DNA from: Alphaproteobacteria bacterium
Lineage (GTDB): Bacteria; Pseudomonadota; Alphaproteobacteria; CACIAM-22H2
Direction: 5' to 3'
Assembly: GCA_016869415.1 (NCBI GenBank)
Contig: VGEI01000137.1
Location: 1-8,633 of the forward strand
Length of the DNA stretch: 8,633 nt
Part shown: positions 1 to 6,443 of the stretch, piece by piece
Layout: every line of letters starts with the position of its first letter
How positions within the stretch are numbered: position 1 is the first letter of the stretch
Program-made: the position numbers and the translations under genes
Notes under the pieces: generated by a model
Database searches by the model: none
Told to the model about the DNA's origin: nothing
Seen by the model: the letters and a program-made list of their open reading frames with translations, nothing else

Positions 1-162
1 TTGTGGGGCAGCACTGTCAGGGGCCCGGCTAGGCGGCGGAGGCGGCAAGGCAGGCAGACGATTCCTGGCGGGGTGAGGGCGAGGGGTTGTGGCCGATTGG
101 CAGCCGGTTTCGACATATGGTAGCTTTGCCGTCTTCCGCAATTGTCAACGAAGCTAACTCGC
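1..162. other. Leader region upstream of rpiB
   Basis: No + strand reading frame here looks coding. A -35-like TTGGCA lies at 97-102 (5 of 6 to the sigma70 consensus), but no convincing -10 follows at 16-18 bp; the best candidate is GTAGCT at 120-125, which is weak. On the minus strand a frame opens with ATG at 116 and stays open to the left edge (38 codons, proline-rich, mostly G/C third positions). It could be the start of a divergent gene, but it is too short to judge and has no clear ribosome binding site. No FMN, TPP or glycine riboswitch core is recognisable. Confidence 0.4.
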
Positions 163-597
163 ATGGCTGCCGCTTCCATTGCCATCGCTTCTGACCACGC
201 CGGTTTTGATCTCAAGGCGGCGCTGATCGAGGATTTGCAGGCCGCCGGGATGGCCGTGCTTGATCTCGGGACCGACAGCCGGGACAGCGTCGACTACCCG
301 GACTATGGCGCGGCTCTCGCTCAGGCGGTGACGTCGGGCAAGGCTACGCGCGGCGTGCTCGTCTGCGGCACGGGCATCGGTATCGCGATTGCAGCGAACC
401 GGCACAAGGGCATCCGGGCGGCGCATTGCCGCGACACCACGGATGCTCGGCTCGCGCGCCAGCATAACGACGCAAATGTTATCGCGCTCGGCGCGCGCAC
501 TACCGGCATCGAGGTGGCGAAAGACTGCCTGCGTATTTTTCTGTCGACGGGCTTTGAAGGCGGTCGCCACCAGCGCCGCATCGACAAGCTCGGTTAG
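163..597 (+). CDS. rpiB: Ribose-5-phosphate isomerase B
   Basis: Cytoplasmic enzyme of the LacA/RpiB family that interconverts ribose 5-phosphate and ribulose 5-phosphate in the pentose phosphate pathway. The 144-residue product shows the family signatures: SDHAG at residues 10-14, VCGTGIG with the catalytic Cys at 68, the HNDAN block at 101-105 containing the ring-opening His, and the phosphate-binding Arg/His cluster GGRHQRR at 133-139. Length is normal for the family. I chose ATG 163 over an in-frame TTG at 142 because family members begin just before the IAIASDHAG strand and nothing resembling a Shine-Dalgarno precedes the TTG. It is the first gene of the run. Its product, ribulose 5-phosphate, is the substrate of the RibB domain encoded downstream, which may explain the linkage (inference). 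The stop abuts the glyA leader. Confidence 0.96.
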   Translation: MAAASIAIASDHAGFDLKAALIEDLQAAGMAVLDLGTDSRDSVDYPDYGAALAQAVTSGKATRGVLVCGTGIGIAIAANRHKGIRAAHCRDTTDARLARQHNDANVIALGARTTGIEVAKDCLRIFLSTGFEGGRHQRRIDKLG

Positions 598-607
598 ATG
601 CCTCCAC

Positions 608-615
608 GGAAAGAG
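608..615 (+). promoter_or_regulatory. Ribosome binding site deciding the glyA start
   Basis: GGAAAGAG ends 9 nt before ATG 625. The alternative ATG at 598, which immediately follows the rpiB stop codon, has no comparable purine tract upstream. This favours 625 as the glyA start. Confidence 0.6.
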
Positions 616-624
616 CTGCCCCTG

Positions 625-1947
625 ATGCCATCCGCCCAGCCTGCCCTTGCCACCAGCCCCGCCGCCCTTAGCGAGAGCTTCTTCACCGGCGCGCTCGCCG
701 ACGCTGATCCCGATCTTTGGCGCAGCCTCCAGGACGAACTGGCACGCCAACGCGACAAGATCGAGCTGATAGCCTCGGAGAACATCGTCTCGTCCGCGGT
801 GCTCGAGGCGCAGGGCTCGGTGCTGACCAACAAGTACGCTGAGGGTTATCCCGGCCGGCGCTACTACGGCGGCTGCGAATATGTCGACGTGGCGGAGGAA
901 CTGGCAATCTCGCGCGCCAAGCAGCTTTTCGGCTGCAACTTTGCCAATGTCCAGCCACACTCCGGCGCTCAGGCAAACCAGGCCGTGTTTTTTGCCTTGA
1001 TGCAGCCCGGCGACACCTTCCTCGGGCTCTCTCTGGCGCATGGCGGCCATCTCACCCATGGCTCGCCGGTCAACCAGTCGGGCAAATGGTTCAAGGCGGT
1101 ATCCTACATGGTCCGCCGCGACGACCATCGTATCGACTACGACGAGGTCGCGGCGCTGGCGCGCGAGCACAAGCCGAAGATCATCGTCGCCGGCGGCTCC
1201 GCCTATCCGCGAATTATCGACGTCGCCCGCTTCCGACAGATTGCCGACAGTGTCGGCGCATATCTCATGGTGGACATGGCGCATTTCGCCGGCCTGGTGG
1301 CCGGCGGCGCGCACCCCAGTCCGCTGCCGCATGCGCATGTCGTGACCACGACAACCCACAAGACGTTACGCGGTCCGCGCGGCGGCATGATCCTCTCGAT
1401 GGACGAGGAACTCGGCAAGAAGATCAACTCCGCCGTCTTCCCCGGTCTGCAGGGCGGGCCGCTGATCCATGTCATCGCGGCAAAGGCGGTGGCCCTGGGT
1501 GAGGCGCTGCGGCCGGAATACCGCCTCTACGCCAATGCGGTGGTCGACAATGCCAGGACCCTGGCGGCGACGCTGCAGGCACGCGGTCTCGATATCGTTT
1601 CTGGCGGCACCGACACGCATCTGATGCTGGTCGATCTGCGGCGAAAGAAGCTTACCGGCCGCGCCGCGGAGCAAAGCCTCGACCGCGCCGGCATCACCTG
1701 CAACAAGAATGGCATTCCGTTCGATCCCGAGAAGCCGGCGGTCACCTCCGGCGTGCGTCTGGGTTCGCCGGCCGGTACGACGCGCGGCCTCGGGCAGGTG
1801 GAGTTCCGTCAGGTCGGCGAGCTGATCGGAGAGGTTCTCGACGGTCTGGCAGCCAGCAATTCAGGCGACAATTCGGAAGTGGAGCGCGTGGTCCGCGGCA
1901 AGGTGGCGGAGCTCTGCCGCCGCTTTCCGATCTACGCAGGCCGCTAA
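625..1947 (+). CDS. glyA: Serine hydroxymethyltransferase
   Basis: PLP-dependent cytoplasmic enzyme that interconverts serine plus tetrahydrofolate with glycine plus 5,10-methylene-tetrahydrofolate, the main source of one-carbon units for purines, thymidylate and methionine. The 440-residue product carries the whole fold-type I set: IASEN at 49-53, the NKYAEGYPG...YYGGCEYVD segment at about 69-88, PHSGAQAN at 111-118, VDMAHFAGL at 216-224 (Asp217 for the PLP ring nitrogen), TTTTHKTLRGPRGG with the Schiff-base Lys at 246, and the substrate-carboxylate Arg at about 378 in SGVRLGSPAGTTRG. Ser replaces the usual Thr in that last motif (GTPA becomes GSPA), a mild change. Length is slightly above the usual 415-435 because of a non-conserved N-terminus. 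In alphaproteobacteria glyA commonly sits between rpiB and nrdR, as here. Confidence 0.98.
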   Translation: MPSAQPALATSPAALSESFFTGALADADPDLWRSLQDELARQRDKIELIASENIVSSAVLEAQGSVLTNKYAEGYPGRRYYGGCEYVDVAEELAISRAKQLFGCNFANVQPHSGAQANQAVFFALMQPGDTFLGLSLAHGGHLTHGSPVNQSGKWFKAVSYMVRRDDHRIDYDEVAALAREHKPKIIVAGGSAYPRIIDVARFRQIADSVGAYLMVDMAHFAGLVAGGAHPSPLPHAHVVTTTTHKTLRGPRGGMILSMDEELGKKINSAVFPGLQGGPLIHVIAAKAVALGEALRPEYRLYANAVVDNARTLAATLQARGLDIVSGGTDTHLMLVDLRRKKLTGRAAEQSLDRAGITCNKNGIPFDPEKPAVTSGVRLGSPAGTTRGLGQVEFRQVGELIGEVLDGLAASNSGDNSEVERVVRGKVAELCRRFPIYAGR

Positions 1948-1991
1948 CCGGGTTGCGGGGCTAAGAACAAGGACGAGGGGAGGCAAGGGGG

Positions 1992-2456
1992 ATGCGCTGT
2001 CCGTTTTGCGGTCATGACGACACGCAGGTGAAGGATTCGCGGCCGACCGAGGACAACTCGGCGATCCGTCGGCGCCGTTTTTGCCCGGCCTGCGGCTCAC
2101 GCTTTACGACGTTCGAGCGCGTGCAGCTGCGCGACCTCGTGGTCGTCAAAAAGAACAACGTCAAGGAGCCGTTTGACCGCGATAAGATCGCGCGCTCGAT
2201 TGCTATTGCCGTACGCAAGCGGCCGGTCGAGCCGGAGCGCGTCGAGCGCATCGTCAGCGGCATCGTGCGACGTCTCGAGAGTCTCGGCGAGAGCGAGATC
2301 CCCTCGACGGTGGTCGGCGAGATGGTGATGGATGCGCTGTCTACCCTCGATCCTGTCGCCTATGTGCGTTTCGCCTCGGTTTATCGCAACTTCCGCGAAG
2401 CCAAAGATTTCGAGGATTTCGTCGGCAAGCTTGGCGGTAACGTCGAGAAGGACTGA
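1992..2456 (+). CDS. nrdR: Transcriptional repressor NrdR
   Basis: Zinc-ribbon/ATP-cone regulator that represses ribonucleotide reductase operons in response to the ATP/dATP balance. The 154-residue product matches the family in length and layout. An N-terminal zinc ribbon has Cys3/Cys6 and Cys31/Cys34, with the basic segment IRRRRF between them (about 25-30). It is followed by an ATP-cone at about 49-139 containing VKKNNVKEPFDRDKI and the conserved VAYVRFASVYRNF near 122-134. A strong Shine-Dalgarno (GAGGGGAGG, 1975-1983) lies 8 nt before the ATG. It follows glyA by 44 nt and precedes ribD by 27 nt. NrdR targets are normally promoters of nrd genes elsewhere, and no convincing NrdR-box pair is visible in this window, so control of its own neighbours is not supported. 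Confidence 0.97.
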   Translation: MRCPFCGHDDTQVKDSRPTEDNSAIRRRRFCPACGSRFTTFERVQLRDLVVVKKNNVKEPFDRDKIARSIAIAVRKRPVEPERVERIVSGIVRRLESLGESEIPSTVVGEMVMDALSTLDPVAYVRFASVYRNFREAKDFEDFVGKLGGNVEKD

Positions 2457-2473
2457 CGCGCCCGCGGCGTCGG
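2453..2473 (+). other. Small hairpin between nrdR and ribD
   Basis: A stem of seven pairs (2453-2459 with 2467-2473, one of them U-G) encloses a 7-nt loop. It covers the nrdR stop codon and includes the first Gs of the ribD ribosome binding site (2472-2480). No T-run follows, so it is not a standard intrinsic terminator. It could modulate ribD translation or mRNA decay, but such stems also arise by chance in GC-rich DNA. Confidence 0.3.
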
Positions 2474-2483
2474 GGGAGGAGCG

Positions 2484-3596
2484 GTGGCGTTCTCGCCCAG
2501 CGATACCGGCCATATGCGCGCCGCACTGGTGTTGGCCCGGCGCAACCTCGGCGTCACCTGGCCCAACCCGTCCGTCGGCTGTGTCATCGTCGCTAACAAT
2601 ACAGTCATCGCTCGCGGCTGGACCCAGCCTTCCGGCCGGCCGCACGCTGAGACGGAGGCCTTGGGCCGCGCAGGAGCCGCGGCTGCGGGGGCCACGGCCT
2701 ATGTCACGCTCGAGCCCTGCAGTCATCATGGAAAGACGCCGCCCTGCGTAGAGGCGCTTGTTGCCGCGCGCGTCGCACGTGCTGTGGTCGCCATCGAGGA
2801 TCCCGACCCGCGCGTTGCCGGCAAGGGCTTCGCCTCGCTCAAACGCGCAGGCATCCGGCTCGATGTCGGCCTGCTGGCCGATGAGGCCGCGGCGCTGAAC
2901 GCCGGTTTCTTCCTGCGTGTCCGTGAAGGCCGACCGCTGGTGACGCTGAAGGTCGCCACCACGCTCGACGGCCGGATCGCTACCCATCGCGGCGACAGCC
3001 AGTGGATCACCGGCGAGACGGCGCGGCGGCGGGCGCACGCACTACGCGCCCAGCACGATGCGATTCTGGTCGGTGTGGGTACGGCTCTGGCTGACGACCC
3101 GGAACTGACCTGCCGGCTGCCTGGTCTGTCGGCACGCTCGCCGGTGCGCATCGTTCTCGATCCGCGCCTGCGGCTGCCCCTGACCTCGAGACTGGTGCGT
3201 AGCGCGCGCCAGGTGCCGACCTGGATCGCCGCCTATCCCGACAGCGATCCCGACCGGCGCGACGCGTTTCTCGATTGCGGGGTGGAGCTTATCGATATCC
3301 AGCCGTCGTCGGGCGATCAGCCGGACATGCACGGACTGATGCGTCACCTCGGCGACCAGGGATTGACCCGCGTTCTCGTCGAAGGGGGCGGAAGAGTGAC
3401 CGGTGCGCTGCTCGCGGAGGGGCTGATCGACCGTATCGTTTGGTTCCGGGCGGGCGCCATCATAGGCGGTGACGGCGTGCCGGTGGCCTCTCCCTTTGGC
3501 GTCGACCGGCTGGATCAGATGCCGCGCTTCGTGCGCCTCTCGCTCGAGCCTTGCGGCGAGGACACGATCGAGACCTTCGCCGTCCCGGGCAATTGA
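2484..3596 (+). CDS. ribD: Bifunctional riboflavin biosynthesis deaminase/reductase RibD
   Basis: Catalyses two successive riboflavin steps: deamination of the diaminopyrimidinone ribosyl phosphate made by GTP cyclohydrolase II, then NADPH-dependent reduction of the ribosyl side chain. The 370-residue product has both domains at normal length. The N-terminal cytidine-deaminase-like domain (about 10-145) shows NPSVGCVIV at 28-36, the zinc-binding HAE at 54-56 and the PC...C signature with Cys79 and Cys88. The C-terminal RibD_C reductase domain (about 150-368) shows VTLKVATTLDGRIA at 153-166, SQWITG at 172-177, HDAILVGVGTALADDP at 191-206 and VEGGG at 299-303. The start is GTG 2484, placed 3 nt after GGGGGAGGA. 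The next in-frame ATG (2514) would remove residues usually present before the first helix. It is the first gene of the riboflavin block. Confidence 0.96.
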   Translation: MAFSPSDTGHMRAALVLARRNLGVTWPNPSVGCVIVANNTVIARGWTQPSGRPHAETEALGRAGAAAAGATAYVTLEPCSHHGKTPPCVEALVAARVARAVVAIEDPDPRVAGKGFASLKRAGIRLDVGLLADEAAALNAGFFLRVREGRPLVTLKVATTLDGRIATHRGDSQWITGETARRRAHALRAQHDAILVGVGTALADDPELTCRLPGLSARSPVRIVLDPRLRLPLTSRLVRSARQVPTWIAAYPDSDPDRRDAFLDCGVELIDIQPSSGDQPDMHGLMRHLGDQGLTRVLVEGGGRVTGALLAEGLIDRIVWFRAGAIIGGDGVPVASPFGVDRLDQMPRFVRLSLEPCGEDTIETFAVPGN

Positions 3597-3612
3597 TCCG
3601 TACACGGAGTAA

Positions 3613-3641
3613 TTGCCGTCCGCGGGTCCGCTTGCTATCCT
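3613..3641 (+). promoter_or_regulatory. Possible promoter giving a leaderless ribE mRNA
   Basis: TTGCCG (3613-3618) and TATCCT (3636-3641) are separated by exactly 17 bp, each matching sigma70 at 4 of 6 bases. The -10 also reads GCTA at 3634-3637, as in alphaproteobacterial housekeeping promoters. Transcription would start about 7 nt downstream, near 3648, which is the A of the ribE ATG. No Shine-Dalgarno precedes that ATG, consistent with a leaderless message. This is a pattern match only. Confidence 0.35.
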
Positions 3642-3647
3642 GCCGGC

Positions 3648-4265
3648 ATGTTCACAGGAATCGTCAGCGACGTGGGTCAGGTGCGCGAGGTTGGTGGCGC
3701 CGGCGCGGGAGCCGACACGCGCCTCGTCATCGCCACTGCCTACGATACGGTCGGCCTGCCGATCGGCGCTTCGGTTGCCTGCTCGGGCTGCTGCCTGACG
3801 GTCGTAGAGAGGGGAACGGGCTGGTTTGCGGTCGAAGCCTCGGCCGAGACGCTGGCCTGCACCACACTGGGAACATGGAAGATCGGAACGGCTGTCAATC
3901 TCGAGCGGGCACTCAGAGCGGGAGATGAGCTCGGAGGCCATCTGGTGAGCGGGCATGTCGACGGTGTGGGCACCGTAGCGGGATGCCGCCCCGAAGGCGG
4001 CTCCTTGCGGCTCGATTTCGAGGTGTCCCGCGCCCTAGGCCGGTTCATCGCGTCCAAGGGATCGGTGACCGTGGATGGAGTATCCCTCACAGTCAACGAG
4101 GTAGGCGATCATGGGACGGTGACGCGTTTCGGCGTCAACATCATCCCCCATACTCAGCAGGTGACGACGCTAGGGCGCCTTCGGACAGCTGACCGCGTGA
4201 ACGTGGAAGTCGACCTGATGGCGCGCTATGTTTCTCGCCTCAACGAAGGAGCGGATCGGACATGA
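3648..4265 (+). CDS. ribE: Riboflavin synthase, alpha chain
   Basis: Dismutates two molecules of 6,7-dimethyl-8-ribityllumazine into riboflavin plus the pyrimidine that RibH re-uses; the last step of the pathway. The 205-residue product has the two tandem lumazine-binding barrels of the family. It begins with the near-invariant MFTGIVSDVG. Barrel 1 contains SVACSGCCLTVVE at 42-54, unusually Cys-rich. The linker GGHLVSGHVDGVG is at 96-108. Barrel 2 contains KGSVTVDGVSLTV at 137-149 and NIIPHTQ at 164-170. The N-terminus fixes the start at 3648 although no ribosome binding site is visible, and the 51-nt gap after ribD holds a promoter-like element. The gene shares an ATGA overlap with ribBA. 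It is called ribE or ribC depending on the organism. Confidence 0.96.
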   Translation: MFTGIVSDVGQVREVGGAGAGADTRLVIATAYDTVGLPIGASVACSGCCLTVVERGTGWFAVEASAETLACTTLGTWKIGTAVNLERALRAGDELGGHLVSGHVDGVGTVAGCRPEGGSLRLDFEVSRALGRFIASKGSVTVDGVSLTVNEVGDHGTVTRFGVNIIPHTQQVTTLGRLRTADRVNVEVDLMARYVSRLNEGADRT

Positions 4266-5479
4266 AGCCCTCGCAGCGCCAGCAGACGCTGCTCGATCGC
4301 GGCGTTGCCGATATCGCTTTCCTGTCGAAGATCGAAGACATCATCGACGACGCGCGCAACGGCCGCATGTTCATCCTGGTCGACGACGAGGATCGGGAGA
4401 ACGAAGGCGACCTCGTCATCCCGGCACAAATGGCGACACCCGAGGCGGTCAATTTCATGGCCAAGTACGGGCGCGGCCTGATCTGCCTGGCCATACCCCG
4501 GGCACGCTGCGAGAAGCTCGGCCTCAAACTGATGTCGCCGGCGAACCGCTCGCGCCATGAGACGGCGTTTACGCTGTCGATCGAGGCGCGCGAGGGTGTG
4601 ACTACCGGCATCTCGGCCTCCGACCGGGCGCGCACCATCGCCGTAGCGATTGACCCGGAGAAGGGGGCGGCCGATTTGGTCTCGCCCGGCCACGTTTTCC
4701 CGCTGATCGCTCGCGACGGCGGCGTGCTGGTGCGCAGTGGTCATACTGAGGCAGCGGTCGATATTGCCCGTCTCGCCGGTCTCAACCCAGCGGGCGTGAT
4801 CTGCGAGATCATGAACGATGACGGCACGATGGCGCGCCTACCAGACCTCGTCAAATTTGCCCAGTTCCATGGGCTCAAGGTCGCGACCATCGCCGATCTG
4901 ATCGCATACCGCCGCAGGCATGACCGTTTGGTCGAGCGCACGATCGAGACCACGCTCGACAGCCGCCATGGCGGGCCGTTTCGCATGTATGTCTATGTCA
5001 ACAACGCGGCCTATGCGGAGCACATCGCTCTGGTTAAGGGCGACATCTCAGGGCCGGAGCCGGTGCTCGTCCGCATGCACGCGTTGAACGTCCTCGATGA
5101 CGTTCTCGGCGACCGATCGATCGGCCGCGGTGGCATCTTGCATTCCGCGATGAAGATGATCGGCCAGGCCGGCCGCGGCGTCGTGGTGCTGATCCGCGAA
5201 CCCCGGCCAACCAGCCTGTCGGATCGGGTGCGGGCCCGCCTAGGCGACCCCAACAGCCCCGCGGCGCCGCTCGGGGACTTTCTTTCCGACCACGGCCGTC
5301 AGGTAGCGGCTGCTGCCGCGGGCTTGCGCGACTACGGTGTCGGGGCGCAGATCCTGCTCGACCTTAGCGTTCACAACATGGTTCTTCTCTCCGACCATCC
5401 GCGCAACATTGTGGGGTTGGAAGGTTACGGCCTTTCGGTCGTCGAATGGCGTAAGGTGCCGCCGCTGGCGGACGAGTAG
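4262..5479 (+). CDS. ribBA: DHBP synthase fused to a degenerate GTP cyclohydrolase II domain (RibBX type)
   Basis: Residues 22-217 are a complete 3,4-dihydroxy-2-butanone-4-phosphate synthase, which converts ribulose 5-phosphate to the four-carbon precursor of lumazine. Visible motifs are DDEDRENEGDL at 41-51, TAFTLSIEA plus GVTTGISASDRA at 101-123, GHVFPL at 143-148, RSGHTEAAVD at 158-167 and CEIMNDDGTMAR at 181-192. Residues about 222-400 align with GTP cyclohydrolase II (HIALVKGDI at 254-262, the YGVGAQIL region at 358-365, GLEGYGL at 385-391). However, the zinc-site segment, normally containing three Cys, reads RMHALNVLDDVLGDRS with no Cys; the RQEGRGIGL motif reads REPRPTSLS; and LLTNNP reads LLSDHP. 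Cyclohydrolase activity is therefore not expected. Such proteins are known in Proteobacteria as RibBX. Shine-Dalgarno AAGGAG lies at 4246-4251. Confidence 0.94.
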   Translation: MKPSQRQQTLLDRGVADIAFLSKIEDIIDDARNGRMFILVDDEDRENEGDLVIPAQMATPEAVNFMAKYGRGLICLAIPRARCEKLGLKLMSPANRSRHETAFTLSIEAREGVTTGISASDRARTIAVAIDPEKGAADLVSPGHVFPLIARDGGVLVRSGHTEAAVDIARLAGLNPAGVICEIMNDDGTMARLPDLVKFAQFHGLKVATIADLIAYRRRHDRLVERTIETTLDSRHGGPFRMYVYVNNAAYAEHIALVKGDISGPEPVLVRMHALNVLDDVLGDRSIGRGGILHSAMKMIGQAGRGVVVLIREPRPTSLSDRVRARLGDPNSPAAPLGDFLSDHGRQVAAAAAGLRDYGVGAQILLDLSVHNMVLLSDHPRNIVGLEGYGLSVVEWRKVPPLADE

Positions 5480-5490
5480 GGGCATGCGAC

Positions 5491-5937
5491 ATGGCTGAAG
5501 CAAAGGCGCACGTGATGATCGTCGAGGCGCGCTTTTACGAGCCGCTGGCCGATGAGATGGTGCGCGGCGCCGTGGCGGCGCTGGAGAAGGCAGGCGCGAC
5601 TTACGAGCGGTTTGCGGTGCCCGGCGCATTCGAGATTCCGGCGGCGATCTCGTTCGGCATCGCCTCGGGGCGCTTCGACGGCTATCTCGCGCTTGGTTGC
5701 GTCATCCGTGGCGAGACCAGTCACTACGACCACATCTGCGATGAAAGTGCACGCGGGTTGGGTGAGCTCGGGTTGCGCCACAATGCCGCCATCGGCTACG
5801 GCATTCTGACTGTCGAGAACGAGGAGCAGGCCTGGGTCCGCGCTAGGGTCAACGACGGCAACAAGGGCGGCGACACGGCCCGCGCCTGTCTGGCGATGAT
5901 CGGGCTGAAGCGGCAGCTCAGCCTGCCGTTGCGATGA
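5491..5937 (+). CDS. ribH: 6,7-dimethyl-8-ribityllumazine synthase
   Basis: Condenses the ribitylaminopyrimidine from the RibD branch with 3,4-dihydroxy-2-butanone 4-phosphate from RibB to form lumazine, the substrate of RibE. Family members assemble as pentamers or 60-meric shells. The 148-residue product shows ARFYEPLADEM at 13-23 with the substrate-stacking aromatic, VPGAFEIP at 43-50, the catalytic loop GCVIRGETSHYDHI at 69-82 with His78, GILTVENEEQA at 104-114 and the C-terminal NKGGDTARACL at 124-134. Length is normal. AGGGG at 5478-5482, overlapping the ribBA stop, is the ribosome binding site for ATG 5491. An ATG at 5484 is out of frame. The stop overlaps the nusB start as ATGA. Confidence 0.97.
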   Translation: MAEAKAHVMIVEARFYEPLADEMVRGAVAALEKAGATYERFAVPGAFEIPAAISFGIASGRFDGYLALGCVIRGETSHYDHICDESARGLGELGLRHNAAIGYGILTVENEEQAWVRARVNDGNKGGDTARACLAMIGLKRQLSLPLR

Positions 5938-6443
5938 ACAACGCTGCACCCCCTCTCGGATCCGTGCCACGCAAGGGGGCCCGGCGCACCGCTGCGCGAA
6001 CCCTAGCTATCCAGGCGCTCTATCAGATCGAGATGCGCGGCGCCGATACGGCTGAGGTGATCCGGGAATTTCGCGAGCACCGGCTAAGGGAGGCGGGCAG
6101 CGGAAAAGAGGCGCCCGACGCCAAACTGTTCGCAGCCGTGGTGGCTGCAGCGTGGACGCGGCGCGAGGCTATCGATGCGCTGATCGTGCCTGTGCTGGCA
6201 GCGCACTGGAAATTGGAGCGGCTCGATCCCGTGATCCGGGCGCTGCTGCGCGCCGCTGTCGCCGAGCTTGTCGACTTTGCCGATACGCATACGCGGGTGA
6301 TCATCGACGAGTATCTGCGTGTGGCCCATTCGTTCTTCCCCGAGCGTGAGACGCGCTTCGTCAACGGTGTGCTCGACCGCTTGGCACGCCAGCTGCGCAG
6401 CACCGAGGTCGGCGCCGATGGCCCGCGGCAAGAGGAGCGGTGA
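5934..6443 (+). CDS. nusB: Transcription antitermination factor NusB
   Basis: All-helical RNA-binding protein that, with NusE (ribosomal protein S10), binds boxA and supports rRNA antitermination. The 169-residue product shows RRTAARTLAIQALYQIE at 17-33, the core KLERLDPVIRALLRAAVAEL at 93-112, VIIDEYLRVA at 122-131 and the signature ETRFVNGVLDRLAR at 139-152. About 15 extra residues precede the first helix and about 15 polar residues follow the last one, which is common in alphaproteobacteria. It has no clear ribosome binding site and overlaps the ribH stop (ATGA), so translational coupling is likely. The ribH-nusB pair is also found in E. coli and many other Proteobacteria. A GTG at 5964 is an alternative, shorter start. 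Confidence 0.95.
   Translation: MNNAAPPLGSVPRKGARRTAARTLAIQALYQIEMRGADTAEVIREFREHRLREAGSGKEAPDAKLFAAVVAAAWTRREAIDALIVPVLAAHWKLERLDPVIRALLRAAVAELVDFADTHTRVIIDEYLRVAHSFFPERETRFVNGVLDRLARQLRSTEVGADGPRQEER
6405..6408 (+). promoter_or_regulatory. Ribosome binding site deciding the thiL start
   Basis: GAGG lies 9 nt before ATG 6418, inside the nusB coding region. The frame extends upstream to 6319, but the translation there is Ser/Arg/Ala-rich and unlike ThiL. A GTG at 6440 is out of frame. ATG 6418 is therefore the best start. Confidence 0.5.

Noticed and set aside
142..162. Upstream TTG start for rpiB
   Set aside because: No Shine-Dalgarno precedes it and the added residues are not typical. ATG 163 fits the family N-terminus.
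154..1359. Long minus-strand open frame (about 400 codons) opposite rpiB and glyA
   Set aside because: It lies entirely antisense to two well-conserved enzymes, resembles no family and spans their junction. Long antisense frames are expected opposite GC-rich codon usage. The same applies to minus-strand frames at 2097-3038, 3042-3956, 5425-5970 and 7042-7644.
1941..1958. Imperfect palindrome across the glyA stop (CCGC, bulge, AAC pairing with GTT, GCGG)
   Set aside because: The loop is only 3 nt, the stem carries a bulge and no T-run follows. It is not convincing as a terminator between glyA and nrdR.
3247..3262. Sequence resembling the conserved CCGACCGGCGG core of the FMN riboswitch
   Set aside because: It lies inside the conserved ribD coding region, and the other conserved RFN segments and base stem are absent.
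5491..5937. Mobile-element or phage origin for any part of the cluster
   Set aside because: I saw no transposase, integrase, terminal repeat or abrupt compositional change anywhere in the window. The gene order is a conserved chromosomal arrangement.
6319..6417. N-terminal extension of the thiL frame into nusB
   Set aside because: The added 33 residues are a frame-shadow of nusB and unlike ThiL. ATG 6418 has a Shine-Dalgarno and gives the normal family length.
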